Made by a program: the position numbers and the translations under genes. This document shows, piece after piece, positions 1 through 6,475 of a stretch of DNA of 11,234 nt. Under the pieces are notes generated by a model. It made no database searches and had not been told where the DNA came from. It saw nothing but the letters and a program-made list of their open reading frames with translations. Origin of the DNA: an uncultured Lachnospiraceae bacterium (GTDB lineage: Bacteria > Bacillota > Clostridia > Lachnospirales > Lachnospiraceae); assembly GCA_910584115.1 (NCBI GenBank), contig CAJTYN010000098.1, positions 1 through 11,234 on the forward strand, read 5' to 3'. Positions within the stretch are counted from its first letter, which is position 1; every line of letters begins with the position of its first letter.

Positions 1-9
1 TTCATCCAT
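1..9 (-). CDS. Start of an unidentified downstream gene (partial, first 3 codons)
   Basis: On the minus strand an AAGGAGGT ribosome binding site (complement of 15-22) sits 5 nt before an ATG at 9-7, reading Met-Asp-Glu before the window ends. It lies 22 nt after the stop of the flavoprotein gene with no terminator between them, so the two probably share a transcript. Nothing can be said about its product. Confidence 0.55.
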
Positions 10-31
10 GATAGACCTCCTTAAAACATTT

Positions 32-649
32 TCAGCGTATGAAATTCGTGTGTGTGGCGGGTTCCTTCTCCGGCAGGCCGTATCGTTCCCTGCCGAGGGC
101 GATGCTCTTGATCAGAAAGGCCATATTTTTTGCCAGGGTGCGCATGATCTGCAGGCCCTCTTGGTCTTGGGCGGCTTCGGCGGCGTTGTTTCCGTGGATG
201 CTGTTCCAGTATTGGCCGGACGCCACGGGCATGCCGCTGATCGTGAAATATTTGTTCAGCTCGTCAAAGGTCGCTGAGAGGCCGCCCCTTCTGGCGGATA
301 CGACGCTGGCGCCCACTTTCATCGTCTTGTCAAAATGTGTGCTGTAGAACAGGCGGTCCAGGAATGCGATCAGGGTGGCGTTGGCGGACGCATAGTAAAC
401 GGGGCTGCCGACGACCAGACCGTCACAAGCCTCGAACTTAGGCGCAGTCTCGTTGACCAGGTCGCCGAATGCGCATCGGCCCGTTTTGGCGCAGGAACCG
501 CAGGCCACACATCCGCGGATGTCTTTATTGCCGACGTGGATGATCTCTGTCCGGATATCCTCTGCCGCGAAGACTTTTTCCATTTCATGCAGGGCGGTGT
601 ATGTACTGCCGTTGGCATGCGGGCTTCCGTTGATCAGTAATACTTTCAT
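32..649 (-). CDS. Flavodoxin-fold NAD(P)H-dependent FMN reductase / iron-sulfur flavoprotein family
   Basis: The 205-residue protein begins with a flavodoxin-like beta strand and the flavin-phosphate loop NGSPHANGST (residues 7-16), and carries GSPVYYASANATL near residue 80, which normally wraps the isoalloxazine ring. Between them is a compact cysteine motif C47-x2-C50-x2-C53-x5-C59. That spacing is the one known from archaeal/clostridial iron-sulfur flavoproteins (Isf), where it binds a 4Fe-4S cluster next to FMN. It is therefore likely a soluble electron-transfer flavoprotein or reductase; the physiological substrate cannot be read from sequence. The start is supported by GGAGGT 8 nt upstream. 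A promoter lies at 695-723 and a second gene follows 22 nt downstream. Many Clostridia genes of this family have the same cysteines without proven clusters, so FMN binding is surer than the Fe-S cluster. Confidence 0.85.
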   Translation of the reverse strand: MKVLLINGSPHANGSTYTALHEMEKVFAAEDIRTEIIHVGNKDIRGCVACGSCAKTGRCAFGDLVNETAPKFEACDGLVVGSPVYYASANATLIAFLDRLFYSTHFDKTMKVGASVVSARRGGLSATFDELNKYFTISGMPVASGQYWNSIHGNNAAEAAQDQEGLQIMRTLAKNMAFLIKSIALGRERYGLPEKEPATHTNFIR

Positions 650-694
650 GGGATGATACCTCCGTGTTCTGGATCATTGTTTTTTTGTATGTTC

Positions 695-723
695 ATTTTA
701 ACCCGATCCCGGGCGTTTGTCAC
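695..723 (-). promoter_or_regulatory. Sigma-A promoter for the flavoprotein gene
   Basis: On the minus strand, -35 GTGACA (723-718) and -10 TAAAAT (700-695) are separated by exactly 17 nt; each box matches consensus at 5 of 6 bases. It lies about 45 nt upstream of the flavoprotein ATG. The spacer contains CCCGGG, which could serve as a protein-binding site but is too short to argue for. Confidence 0.6.
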
Positions 724-805
724 CTCTTTTTTCCGGAGCGCACCGTATCTGCAGGCCGATACATAGCGGGAATACGATCTTTTATTCCGGAAGGAGATTT
801 TTTAC

Positions 806-833
806 GGGACAGATCATGAAAATGTGCTATAAT
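806..833 (+). promoter_or_regulatory. Extended -10 promoter for the TetR-type regulator
   Basis: A consensus TATAAT (828-833) is preceded by TG-n, giving the extended -10 TGCTATAAT. A weak -35 GGGACA (806-811) lies 16 nt upstream. The box is followed at once by GTAACAT (834-840) and then by GTCACTGT (846-853), sequence words that also occur in front of the BCCT/MttB cluster. This is where an autorepressor would bind. Confidence 0.6.
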
Positions 834-904
834 GTAACATAGTCTGTCACTGTGAGAGTGCGCAAAAGCAGACCAAACAGCGATACAGGAGGGGCACAGG
901 AGAT

Positions 905-1552
905 ATGAGTCTGGATAGAAAAAGGCAATTCGTGGAGATCGCCTATAATATATTGAAAGAAGAAGGGCCGGAGGGCATCAAGATCCGGCGGCTGGCCAGT
1001 GAGATGGATTGTACCAGCACGGTCATCTACCGTTACTTTGATAATGTAGAGCATCTGATCGCGCTGGCATCGGTGCGTTTTTTCAAAGATTATCTTTTTG
1101 AGTTCAGAAATATGGTGAATGACCCGCAGATCATCACGGACCCTTACGGTCTGAACCTGAAGATGTGGGACTGTCTGGCGGGCTATGCCTTTAAGGATAT
1201 CCCCATTTATGAGAATTTGTTCTTTGGAAAATATCAGCATACGTTCGGGGCCGTGATCTTTGAATATTATCAGCTGCTCCCGGAGGATTTTAAACAGAAT
1301 TTCGATGGATATTCTTCCAGTATCCTGTTTAATGACGACCTGTTCCAGCGGGATTTCGTGCTGCTCAGGCGGGCCGCAGCCCTGGGTGTGATCTCTGTGG
1401 AGGACGCGGAGGTACTCAGCCAGATCGAATGCCATGTGTTCCACGGTGTCCTTTTGAAATACAAGGACAGATACAAGGATCCAAAGATCCAGAAAAAAGC
1501 GGCGGAGGAATTTCATTGGCTTTTGTATGATCTGGCTGAGAAGTATAGATGA
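905..1552 (+). CDS. TetR/AcrR-family transcriptional regulator
   Basis: A protein of 215 residues with an N-terminal TetR-type DNA-binding domain: first helix at about 5-19 (RKRQFVEIAYNILKEE), then IKIRRLASEMDCTSTVIYRYFDNVEHLI (split here as IKIRRLASEM and DCTSTVIYRYF), the helix-turn-helix with the family hallmark YRYF at 42-45. The rest is an all-helical ligand/dimer domain with no recognisable ligand signature. Length is normal for the family. GGAG-rich sequence precedes ATG 905 (AGGAGGGG at 887-894 and AGGAG at 898-902). It converges on the BCCT carrier gene with only one base between the stop codons. By position it is the likely local regulator of the BCCT-methyltransferase cluster, sensing a quaternary amine or a related metabolite; this is inference. 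Confidence 0.9.
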   Translation: MSLDRKRQFVEIAYNILKEEGPEGIKIRRLASEMDCTSTVIYRYFDNVEHLIALASVRFFKDYLFEFRNMVNDPQIITDPYGLNLKMWDCLAGYAFKDIPIYENLFFGKYQHTFGAVIFEYYQLLPEDFKQNFDGYSSSILFNDDLFQRDFVLLRRAAALGVISVEDAEVLSQIECHVFHGVLLKYKDRYKDPKIQKKAAEEFHWLLYDLAEKYR

Positions 1553-1553
1553 G

Positions 1554-3065
1554 TTACTGTTTTTTTGGCTTGACTTCTTTTTTCAGTTCTTTGATCAGGT
1601 TGATGCAGATCAGCACCATGATGATGGCGAAAGGAAACGCGGCCACGATGGATGCTGTCTGGAGGGACTTGATGCCGCCCGTGATCAGCAGTACATAGGC
1701 GATGGTCGCCTGCAGGATCCCCCATATGATCTTCTTGGAGTTCGGCGGGTCTATGTTTCCGTCTGAGGACATCATACTGAGCACGAATGTGGCGGAATCA
1801 GCCGAGGTTATGAAGAAGATCAAAAGGAGTACGATGGCGATCACACAGAGCAGGGTCCCCAGGGGGTATTCGTTCAGCATGACGAACAGGGCAGTCTCCG
1901 GCACGGCGGCGATCTCGCCGAGTCTCTCCAGGGAGAAAGCGCCGGCGGCATGCAGGCCCACGCCCCCGAATACGGAGAACCAGATCATGGAAGCGATGCT
2001 CGGGACGACGATGACGCCCAGCATGAATTCCCTGATGGTGTGGCCCTTCGAGATGCGGGCGATGAAGATGCCCACGAAAGGCGCCCAGGCGATCCACCAG
2101 GCCCAGTAGAACACCCGCCAGCTGAGGATCCAGGAATCGTCCCCAAAAGGCGCGAGGCCCAGGCTGTCGGTGATAAAATGGGAGATGTAGTCCCCCACGC
2201 CTGTGGTGAGGATCTCGAGGATCTGTATGGACGGTCCGGAGATGAATGCGACGACCAGGAAGATGCCGGCCAGGCACAAGTTAAAGTTGGACAAGAGCTT
2301 TACACCTTTGTCCAGCCCGCTCGTGGCGCTCAAAAGGTAGATAAAGCAGATGACGACGATGACGATCAGCCAGACGGTGGCGTTGTTGGGCATGCCCCAC
2401 AGGTAGTTGAGCCCTCCGCAGATCTGGAGCGCGCCCATGCCCAGGGAAGCCGCTACGCCGGCGATGGTCACGATGACGGAGAAGATATCGATGGTCTTCC
2501 CGATGGGGCCTCTGGTCCCTTTTTCGCCCAGCATGGGTTCAAAAAGGCTGCTGATCAGCCCCGGGCGGCCTTTGCGGAACTGGAAATAGGCCAGCCCCAG
2601 GCCAACGACACCGTAAGCGGCCCAGGGGTGGACGCCCCAGTGCATGAGACAGGAACGGATGGAGAACTCTGCCGCCTCCGGCGTACCCGGCTCGATCCCG
2701 GCGGCGGGGGAGACATAGTGGGAGAGCGGTTCGGAGATGCCCCAGAATACCAGTCCCACGCCCATACCGGCGCAAAAGAGCATGGCAAACCAGGAGATGG
2801 TGCTGTACTGCGGCTTGAGATCGTCCGGCCCTAAGCGGATGGAGCCAAAACGGCTGAACGCGATCCCCAGGCAGAAGACCACAAAAAGGAGCATGACGAT
2901 CAGATAGAGCCATGCGAACTTCTCAGATACGAAGCTCAATAGAAATGATGTGACCTGGGAAAAGGAATTGCCGTCCAATGCCCCGGCCATGACGATGAAG
3001 AGGGAGATGGCGGCGGATATATAAAAGACGAGGTTTTTGTTTTTTTTACTTTTTTCTTCTGGCAT
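1554..3065 (-). CDS. BCCT-family quaternary-amine transporter (carrier A)
   Basis: A 503-residue membrane protein of the betaine/carnitine/choline transporter family, with about 12 hydrophobic segments. Diagnostic parts: a glycine-rich break GMGVG at 100-104 in TM3 followed by FWGISEPL, and the tryptophan box FYWAWWIAW at 319-327 (Trp321, 323, 324, 327) in the substrate-binding helix, followed by ARISKGHTIREF. The GMGVG stretch resembles the G-M-G-I-G of the sodium-coupled glycine betaine carrier BetP, so sodium symport is plausible. The start chosen is ATG 3065, because AGAAAGGGAT lies 4-5 nt before it; an in-frame ATG at 3107 lies inside a hairpin and has no such site. The C-terminus is short and lysine-rich. 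It is the last gene of the minus-strand cluster, 74 nt after the methyltransferase gene, with a hairpin in the gap. Confidence 0.93.
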   Translation of the reverse strand: MPEEKSKKNKNLVFYISAAISLFIVMAGALDGNSFSQVTSFLLSFVSEKFAWLYLIVMLLFVVFCLGIAFSRFGSIRLGPDDLKPQYSTISWFAMLFCAGMGVGLVFWGISEPLSHYVSPAAGIEPGTPEAAEFSIRSCLMHWGVHPWAAYGVVGLGLAYFQFRKGRPGLISSLFEPMLGEKGTRGPIGKTIDIFSVIVTIAGVAASLGMGALQICGGLNYLWGMPNNATVWLIVIVVICFIYLLSATSGLDKGVKLLSNFNLCLAGIFLVVAFISGPSIQILEILTTGVGDYISHFITDSLGLAPFGDDSWILSWRVFYWAWWIAWAPFVGIFIARISKGHTIREFMLGVIVVPSIASMIWFSVFGGVGLHAAGAFSLERLGEIAAVPETALFVMLNEYPLGTLLCVIAIVLLLIFFITSADSATFVLSMMSSDGNIDPPNSKKIIWGILQATIAYVLLITGGIKSLQTASIVAAFPFAIIMVLICINLIKELKKEVKPKKQ

Positions 3066-3081
3066 ATGATCCCTTTCTAAA

Positions 3082-3137
3082 TCTGATGATAGTAAAGGCA
3101 GAGCCATCCGGAAAATGGCTCTGCCGGGTCTGATGAT
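3082..3137 (-). repeat. Hairpin flanked by 9-bp direct repeats between methyltransferase and carrier A
   Basis: GGCAGAGCCAT (3097-3107) and ATGGCTCTGCC (3115-3125) form a perfect 11-bp stem with a 7-nt loop. On the minus strand the stem is followed by TTTACTATC, a poor T-tract. It may be a leaky terminator or mRNA-stabilising/processing stem that sets carrier A output relative to the methyltransferase. The 9-mer TCTGATGAT occurs on both sides (3082-3090 and 3129-3137). Confidence 0.6.
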
Positions 3138-3139
3138 CT

Positions 3140-4558
3140 TTACATATCTGCTAATCTGTCGATGAGATCTTTGGCAACGCCGCGGGATATGAGGATCTCA
3201 TCCAGCTTTTTCAGTGTGTCTGCATCCAGTTCGGGACGGGTGTATGCCTCCAGCATGGCATCGATCTTCCTCTGGATATTGTTTTCCAGGGCTTTTCCGG
3301 GCTCTGGGCAGGTTCCCCTCACGGAGATCTCCGGTGTCAGCGGCTCGATCCTGCAGTATTCGAAGGTGTGCTCCTCTGTAAGGTAAACGCCGTCCTGCCC
3401 GATCTCGTCGATCAGATCTTCCGGGATCGTCTCTTCGTTGATCTCGAACCAGCGATGGTATCTGCTGATATAATCGATCACTTCAAAGTCCACGATCAGT
3501 TTTTCATAAGACATGCTCGCATAGGCGTCCATGATACCTGCCGCATGGATCATGAAGTTGATGTTGGAGTCGCGGCAAGCCATGTAAGTCATCATGGACT
3601 CGTAGCCGGCCTGTGCGTCCACTTTCTTTGCGTCGGAGAGACATCCGCCTGCGCGGCTCGGGATGCCGTAGAAGTCGGCCAGCTTGCCGGTCAGGTTGTA
3701 GCAGATCGCGCCTTCCGGCGAACCGATGGCTGTGGCGCCGCCCCGCATGTCGGCAGCGGTCGTCTCGCATCCGTATACGACAGGTGTTCCAGGAGAGATC
3801 ATCTGGCACAGGGCGATGCCCGCCAGGATCTCGGCGTTTGAGATCGCCATGGAGCCGGCCAGGGTGACAGGGCCTGTGGATCCTGCCTGGGCCAGGGAGC
3901 CGATGACGACCGGCTGGCGGTATTTCACGAACTGGAACAGGCTCTCTGTCATGACGTTCGTGAGCTGCAGAGGAGTCACAGTGTTGATCAGCGTGATCAT
4001 ACGGGGGTATTTCTTAAACTCTTCCTCGCCGCCGAACAGGACTTTCCCCATCTCCATCATGGCCGCTACCTGTTTCTCGTCCGCTGTCCCGGTCAGGAGC
4101 GTCTTGTCAGAATACAGGATGGTCATATAGAGCATCAGCAAGGTGGCGTTGTCCACGGGAAGGTCGTCAGGCTGTACGACGATCCCGCCGTTTACGTTGA
4201 AGGACTGCTGCTGGTGGTATAATTTCAAAAACTTGACGAAATCCTCGGACTTTGCTGTGTGCTGTTCGCCGTCTGTGTCGATGACGAAGGGACAGCCATA
4301 TCCCGGAGCCGGGTTTAAGTGGTCCCCGCCCACGGTGATGTTGTACTTCGGATCCCTGGCATACATGGTAAATGCGTGGGGGGCTTTGTTTACCCAGAAC
4401 ATGATCTGGTCTTCCGTGAAGCGGGCTACGCCCTTATCGTCTACATCGATGCCGTTTTCTTTCAGGATCCTGACTGCTTCCGGATGCTCGAAACGCATAC
4501 CGGTCCTCTTTAAGATACGCAGTGAAGCCTCATGGATCAGTTGTTCTTGTGATCTCAT
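3140..4558 (-). CDS. MttB-superfamily (trimethylamine/quaternary amine) corrinoid methyltransferase, non-pyrrolysine
   Basis: The 472-residue protein is a full-length member of the trimethylamine methyltransferase MttB superfamily (COG5598). Visible family stretches include IDTDGEQHTAKSEDFVKF near 90-110, PVVYGCETTAADMRGG and AIGSPEGAICYN in the central barrel, and AGGCLSDAKKVDAQAGYES further on. Family members remove one methyl group from a methylated amine and pass it to a Co(I) corrinoid protein. The frame is open throughout with no internal TAG, so there is no pyrrolysine. Such members act on quaternary amines in studied cases: glycine betaine (MtgB), proline betaine (MtpB), carnitine (MtcB) and gamma-butyrobetaine (MtyB). 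Flanking BCCT carriers fit this. Which substrate is used cannot be told from sequence. AAGGAGGAG 7 nt before ATG 4558 fixes the start; the stop is TAA. No corrinoid protein, acceptor methyltransferase or reductive activase is adjacent. Confidence 0.9.
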   Translation of the reverse strand: MRSQEQLIHEASLRILKRTGMRFEHPEAVRILKENGIDVDDKGVARFTEDQIMFWVNKAPHAFTMYARDPKYNITVGGDHLNPAPGYGCPFVIDTDGEQHTAKSEDFVKFLKLYHQQQSFNVNGGIVVQPDDLPVDNATLLMLYMTILYSDKTLLTGTADEKQVAAMMEMGKVLFGGEEEFKKYPRMITLINTVTPLQLTNVMTESLFQFVKYRQPVVIGSLAQAGSTGPVTLAGSMAISNAEILAGIALCQMISPGTPVVYGCETTAADMRGGATAIGSPEGAICYNLTGKLADFYGIPSRAGGCLSDAKKVDAQAGYESMMTYMACRDSNINFMIHAAGIMDAYASMSYEKLIVDFEVIDYISRYHRWFEINEETIPEDLIDEIGQDGVYLTEEHTFEYCRIEPLTPEISVRGTCPEPGKALENNIQRKIDAMLEAYTRPELDADTLKKLDEILISRGVAKDLIDRLADM

Positions 4559-4616
4559 AATAGATCTCCTCCTTGATATTTATTTGAATATGGTAAAATA
4601 TGGTATCATCTTTCTG

Positions 4617-6122
4617 TTATTTTTTTGTCAGGCCCTCTTCGGCGGCGTCTTTTGCCAGCGTCTTATAGATGGAGACGCACATGAGTATCATGATGATCAT
4701 GTAGGGGAAGGCCGCCACGATGGACGTGGTCTGTAAGATCTTCAGCACGGAAGTCCCGCCGACGATGATACAGATGATGGTCACGGCCCCCTGGGCAATC
4801 CCCCATCCGGCCCGGAGTTTCTTATCTGGATCCATGTTGCCGTGGTCGGTCAGCATGGAGAGCACGAAGGTCGCCGAGTTGGCCGAACCCAAAAAGCTGA
4901 ATACGATCAGAAGCAGCGCCAGCGGTGCGGTGATGACATAAAGGGGGAGTTCTCCCAGCAGGGCAAATAACCCGGTGGTATAGTCCGCATTTACTGCTTC
5001 TAAGATCGCTCCGCCGCTGATCTCGTTCATATTGAAAGCGGCCCCTCCGTAGATCCCCAGCCAGATAAAGCTGAAGAAGGCTGGCAGGACGCTGACGGTC
5101 AGCAGGTACTGGCGGATGGTGCGGCCTTTGGAGACCCTGGCGCAGAACTGTCCGCAGAAAGGCGCCCACGCGATCCACCAGGCCCAGTAAAAGACTGTCC
5201 AGGAAGATAAAAAGGACTTATTTTCCATCCAGAGGCTCTTTTCGATGATATTTGACAGATATCCGCCCAGTGTATTGGTGAAGATGTCCAGGATAAATAC
5301 AGCGCCTCCGAATACGAAGATGAAGATCATAAATCCGATGGACAGCCAGATCTTGATATCCGCGATGAGCTGGATCCCTTTCTGGAGCCCGGTGATCGTG
5401 GCGATGGTAAAACATACCGTGATGATCGCGATGATCACGCAGGTCAGTATCGTGCCGGTCTTCACACCGTAGACATAGCTCAGTCCTCCTACGATCTGCG
5501 AAGCGCCAAGCCCCAGGCTGGTGGCGACACCGAAGATCGTGGCGAACACCGCCAGGATGTCGATGGCCTTGCCGATCGGGCCGTTCACCCGGTCGCCGAT
5601 CAGCGGTTCAAAAGCGGAACTCACCAGGAACGGCCGGTCTTTCTTAAAGGAAAAGTATCCGAGGGCCAGCCCGCCGATCGCGAAGATCACCCATGGGTGA
5701 AAACCCCAGTGGAAGAACACCGTTTCCATGGACTCATACATGGCGGCCGCTGTCTCCGGGGCGGCGGTGGGCGGCGATACGTAATCCATCAGCGGCTCCG
5801 CTACGGAATAGAAGACAAGGCCGATCCCCATGGAACCGCCGAACAGCATCGTGAACCATTGAAAATCTGAAAATTCTGGTTTATCGTCTGGTTTCCCCAA
5901 TTTTAACTTTCCCATAGGACTGAGTGCGATAAAGAGTGCAAAAATGACCATCAAGAAAACTGTGATCAGGTAAAACCATCCGAAATGATCGGTCAGGGCG
6001 GCAAAGATCATATTGGCTGCCGCGCCCAGGGTATTTGGGAAAAAAGCGCCAAATGCGACAAATATAGCGACGATGATCACGGAGACCACCAGCACATGGT
6101 TACTTTTTTTGTCTTGTGCCAT
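4617..6122 (-). CDS. BCCT-family quaternary-amine transporter (carrier B)
   Basis: A 501-residue BCCT protein with about 12 membrane segments. The tryptophan box FYWAWWIAW at 311-319 is identical to that of carrier A, followed by ARVSKGRTIRQY. The TM3 glycine-rich break reads SMGIG at 97-101, so the first glycine found in carrier A is serine here. The proteins are clear paralogues but differ over most of their length, so this is not a recent duplication. ATG 6122 is chosen because AGGAGG (6135-6130) is 7 nt upstream; an in-frame ATG at 6128 would be only 1 nt from it. It is the first gene of the minus-strand cluster, 58 nt before the methyltransferase, with no terminator between. It probably imports the amine used by the neighbouring enzyme. 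Confidence 0.93.
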   Translation of the reverse strand: MAQDKKSNHVLVVSVIIVAIFVAFGAFFPNTLGAAANMIFAALTDHFGWFYLITVFLMVIFALFIALSPMGKLKLGKPDDKPEFSDFQWFTMLFGGSMGIGLVFYSVAEPLMDYVSPPTAAPETAAAMYESMETVFFHWGFHPWVIFAIGGLALGYFSFKKDRPFLVSSAFEPLIGDRVNGPIGKAIDILAVFATIFGVATSLGLGASQIVGGLSYVYGVKTGTILTCVIIAIITVCFTIATITGLQKGIQLIADIKIWLSIGFMIFIFVFGGAVFILDIFTNTLGGYLSNIIEKSLWMENKSFLSSWTVFYWAWWIAWAPFCGQFCARVSKGRTIRQYLLTVSVLPAFFSFIWLGIYGGAAFNMNEISGGAILEAVNADYTTGLFALLGELPLYVITAPLALLLIVFSFLGSANSATFVLSMLTDHGNMDPDKKLRAGWGIAQGAVTIICIIVGGTSVLKILQTTSIVAAFPYMIIMILMCVSIYKTLAKDAAEEGLTKK

Positions 6123-6161
6123 ACACATACCTCCTCATATGACCAATGGCTTTGGCCAGGG

Positions 6162-6174
6162 TGATGTTATCATG
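6162..6174. promoter_or_regulatory. Second operator-like site (13-nt repeat of palindrome left part)
   Basis: TGATGTTATCATG here is identical to 6291-6303. The right half of the palindrome is not kept (TTATTTAC instead of ATAACATG). It lies 40-52 nt upstream of the carrier B start codon, where bound protein would block the promoter or the early transcript. Confidence 0.45.
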
Positions 6175-6292
6175 TTATTTACAGTGACTGCTTTTTACGT
6201 AAAAAATTAAGTCATATCTCCCAAAAAACGGCTTATCAGATGGAGATATATGTGCTAAATTATGAAAATGCATCTTCGGCTCCTGCCTCTTG

Positions 6293-6310
6293 ATGTTATC
6301 ATGATAACAT
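6293..6310. promoter_or_regulatory. 18-bp perfect palindrome, probable operator
   Basis: ATGTTATCATGATAACAT is self-complementary over all 18 bases. No T-tract follows and its stem would have no loop, so it is a DNA site rather than a terminator. Length and symmetry suit a TetR-type dimer; the nearby regulator at 905-1552 is the natural candidate. Other dimeric regulators cannot be excluded. Confidence 0.55.
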
Positions 6311-6475
6311 GATCCATCGGACTTCTCAATACACAGATAGCACAATATTATGAGATATATTTTGTGGATCTCTGACAATTTCCAGATAAAAAAGATGATA
6401 TGGGAGAATGATCGATAAAAGAATATTTTGGCAGAGGGGCGCATAGATTAGTAAACAACGTCTGGGGAGTATAGG

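Larger units (their letters stand above)
6123..6475. promoter_or_regulatory. AT-rich divergent control region between carrier B and the NodB-like gene
   Basis: About 350 nt without a believable gene, clearly more AT-rich than its flanks. It serves carrier B leftward and the NodB-like gene rightward. It holds an 18-bp palindrome (6293-6310), a partial second copy (6162-6174), the word ACAGTGAC (6181-6188), and an imperfect inverted repeat CACAA (6341-6345) / TTGTG (6362-6366). Rightward, CTGACA (6372-6377) with GATGAT (6394-6399) at 16-nt spacing is a weak sigma-A candidate. No convincing leftward -35/-10 pair was found, so the carrier promoter remains unplaced. Confidence 0.6.

Noticed and set aside
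846..860. Short inverted repeat CACT/AGTG after the regulator promoter
   Set aside because: Four-base arms are too short to claim as a separate operator.
1950..2834. Plus-strand open frame of 294 codons opposite carrier A
   Set aside because: Asp/Gly/Glu/Pro-rich shadow of the GC-rich membrane gene; no ribosome binding site and no recognisable fold.
3066..3107. N-terminal extension of carrier A from ATG 3107
   Set aside because: It would be translated from inside the hairpin; ATG 3065 has the ribosome binding site.
3140..4558. Possible pyrrolysine-containing MttB
   Set aside because: The frame is complete at 472 codons with no in-frame TAG and ends in TAA, so it is a non-pyrrolysine member.
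6264..6285. Sigma-54-like GG-N10-GC on the minus strand upstream of carrier B
   Set aside because: Only the GG and GC pairs and a few flanking bases fit; TGGCAC is not present and no sigma-54 activator is seen nearby.
6175..6444. Minus-strand open frame of 89 codons in the carrier B upstream region
   Set aside because: No ribosome binding site, AT-driven composition rich in Phe, Ile, Tyr and Lys, no family resemblance, and it covers the palindromic control sites.
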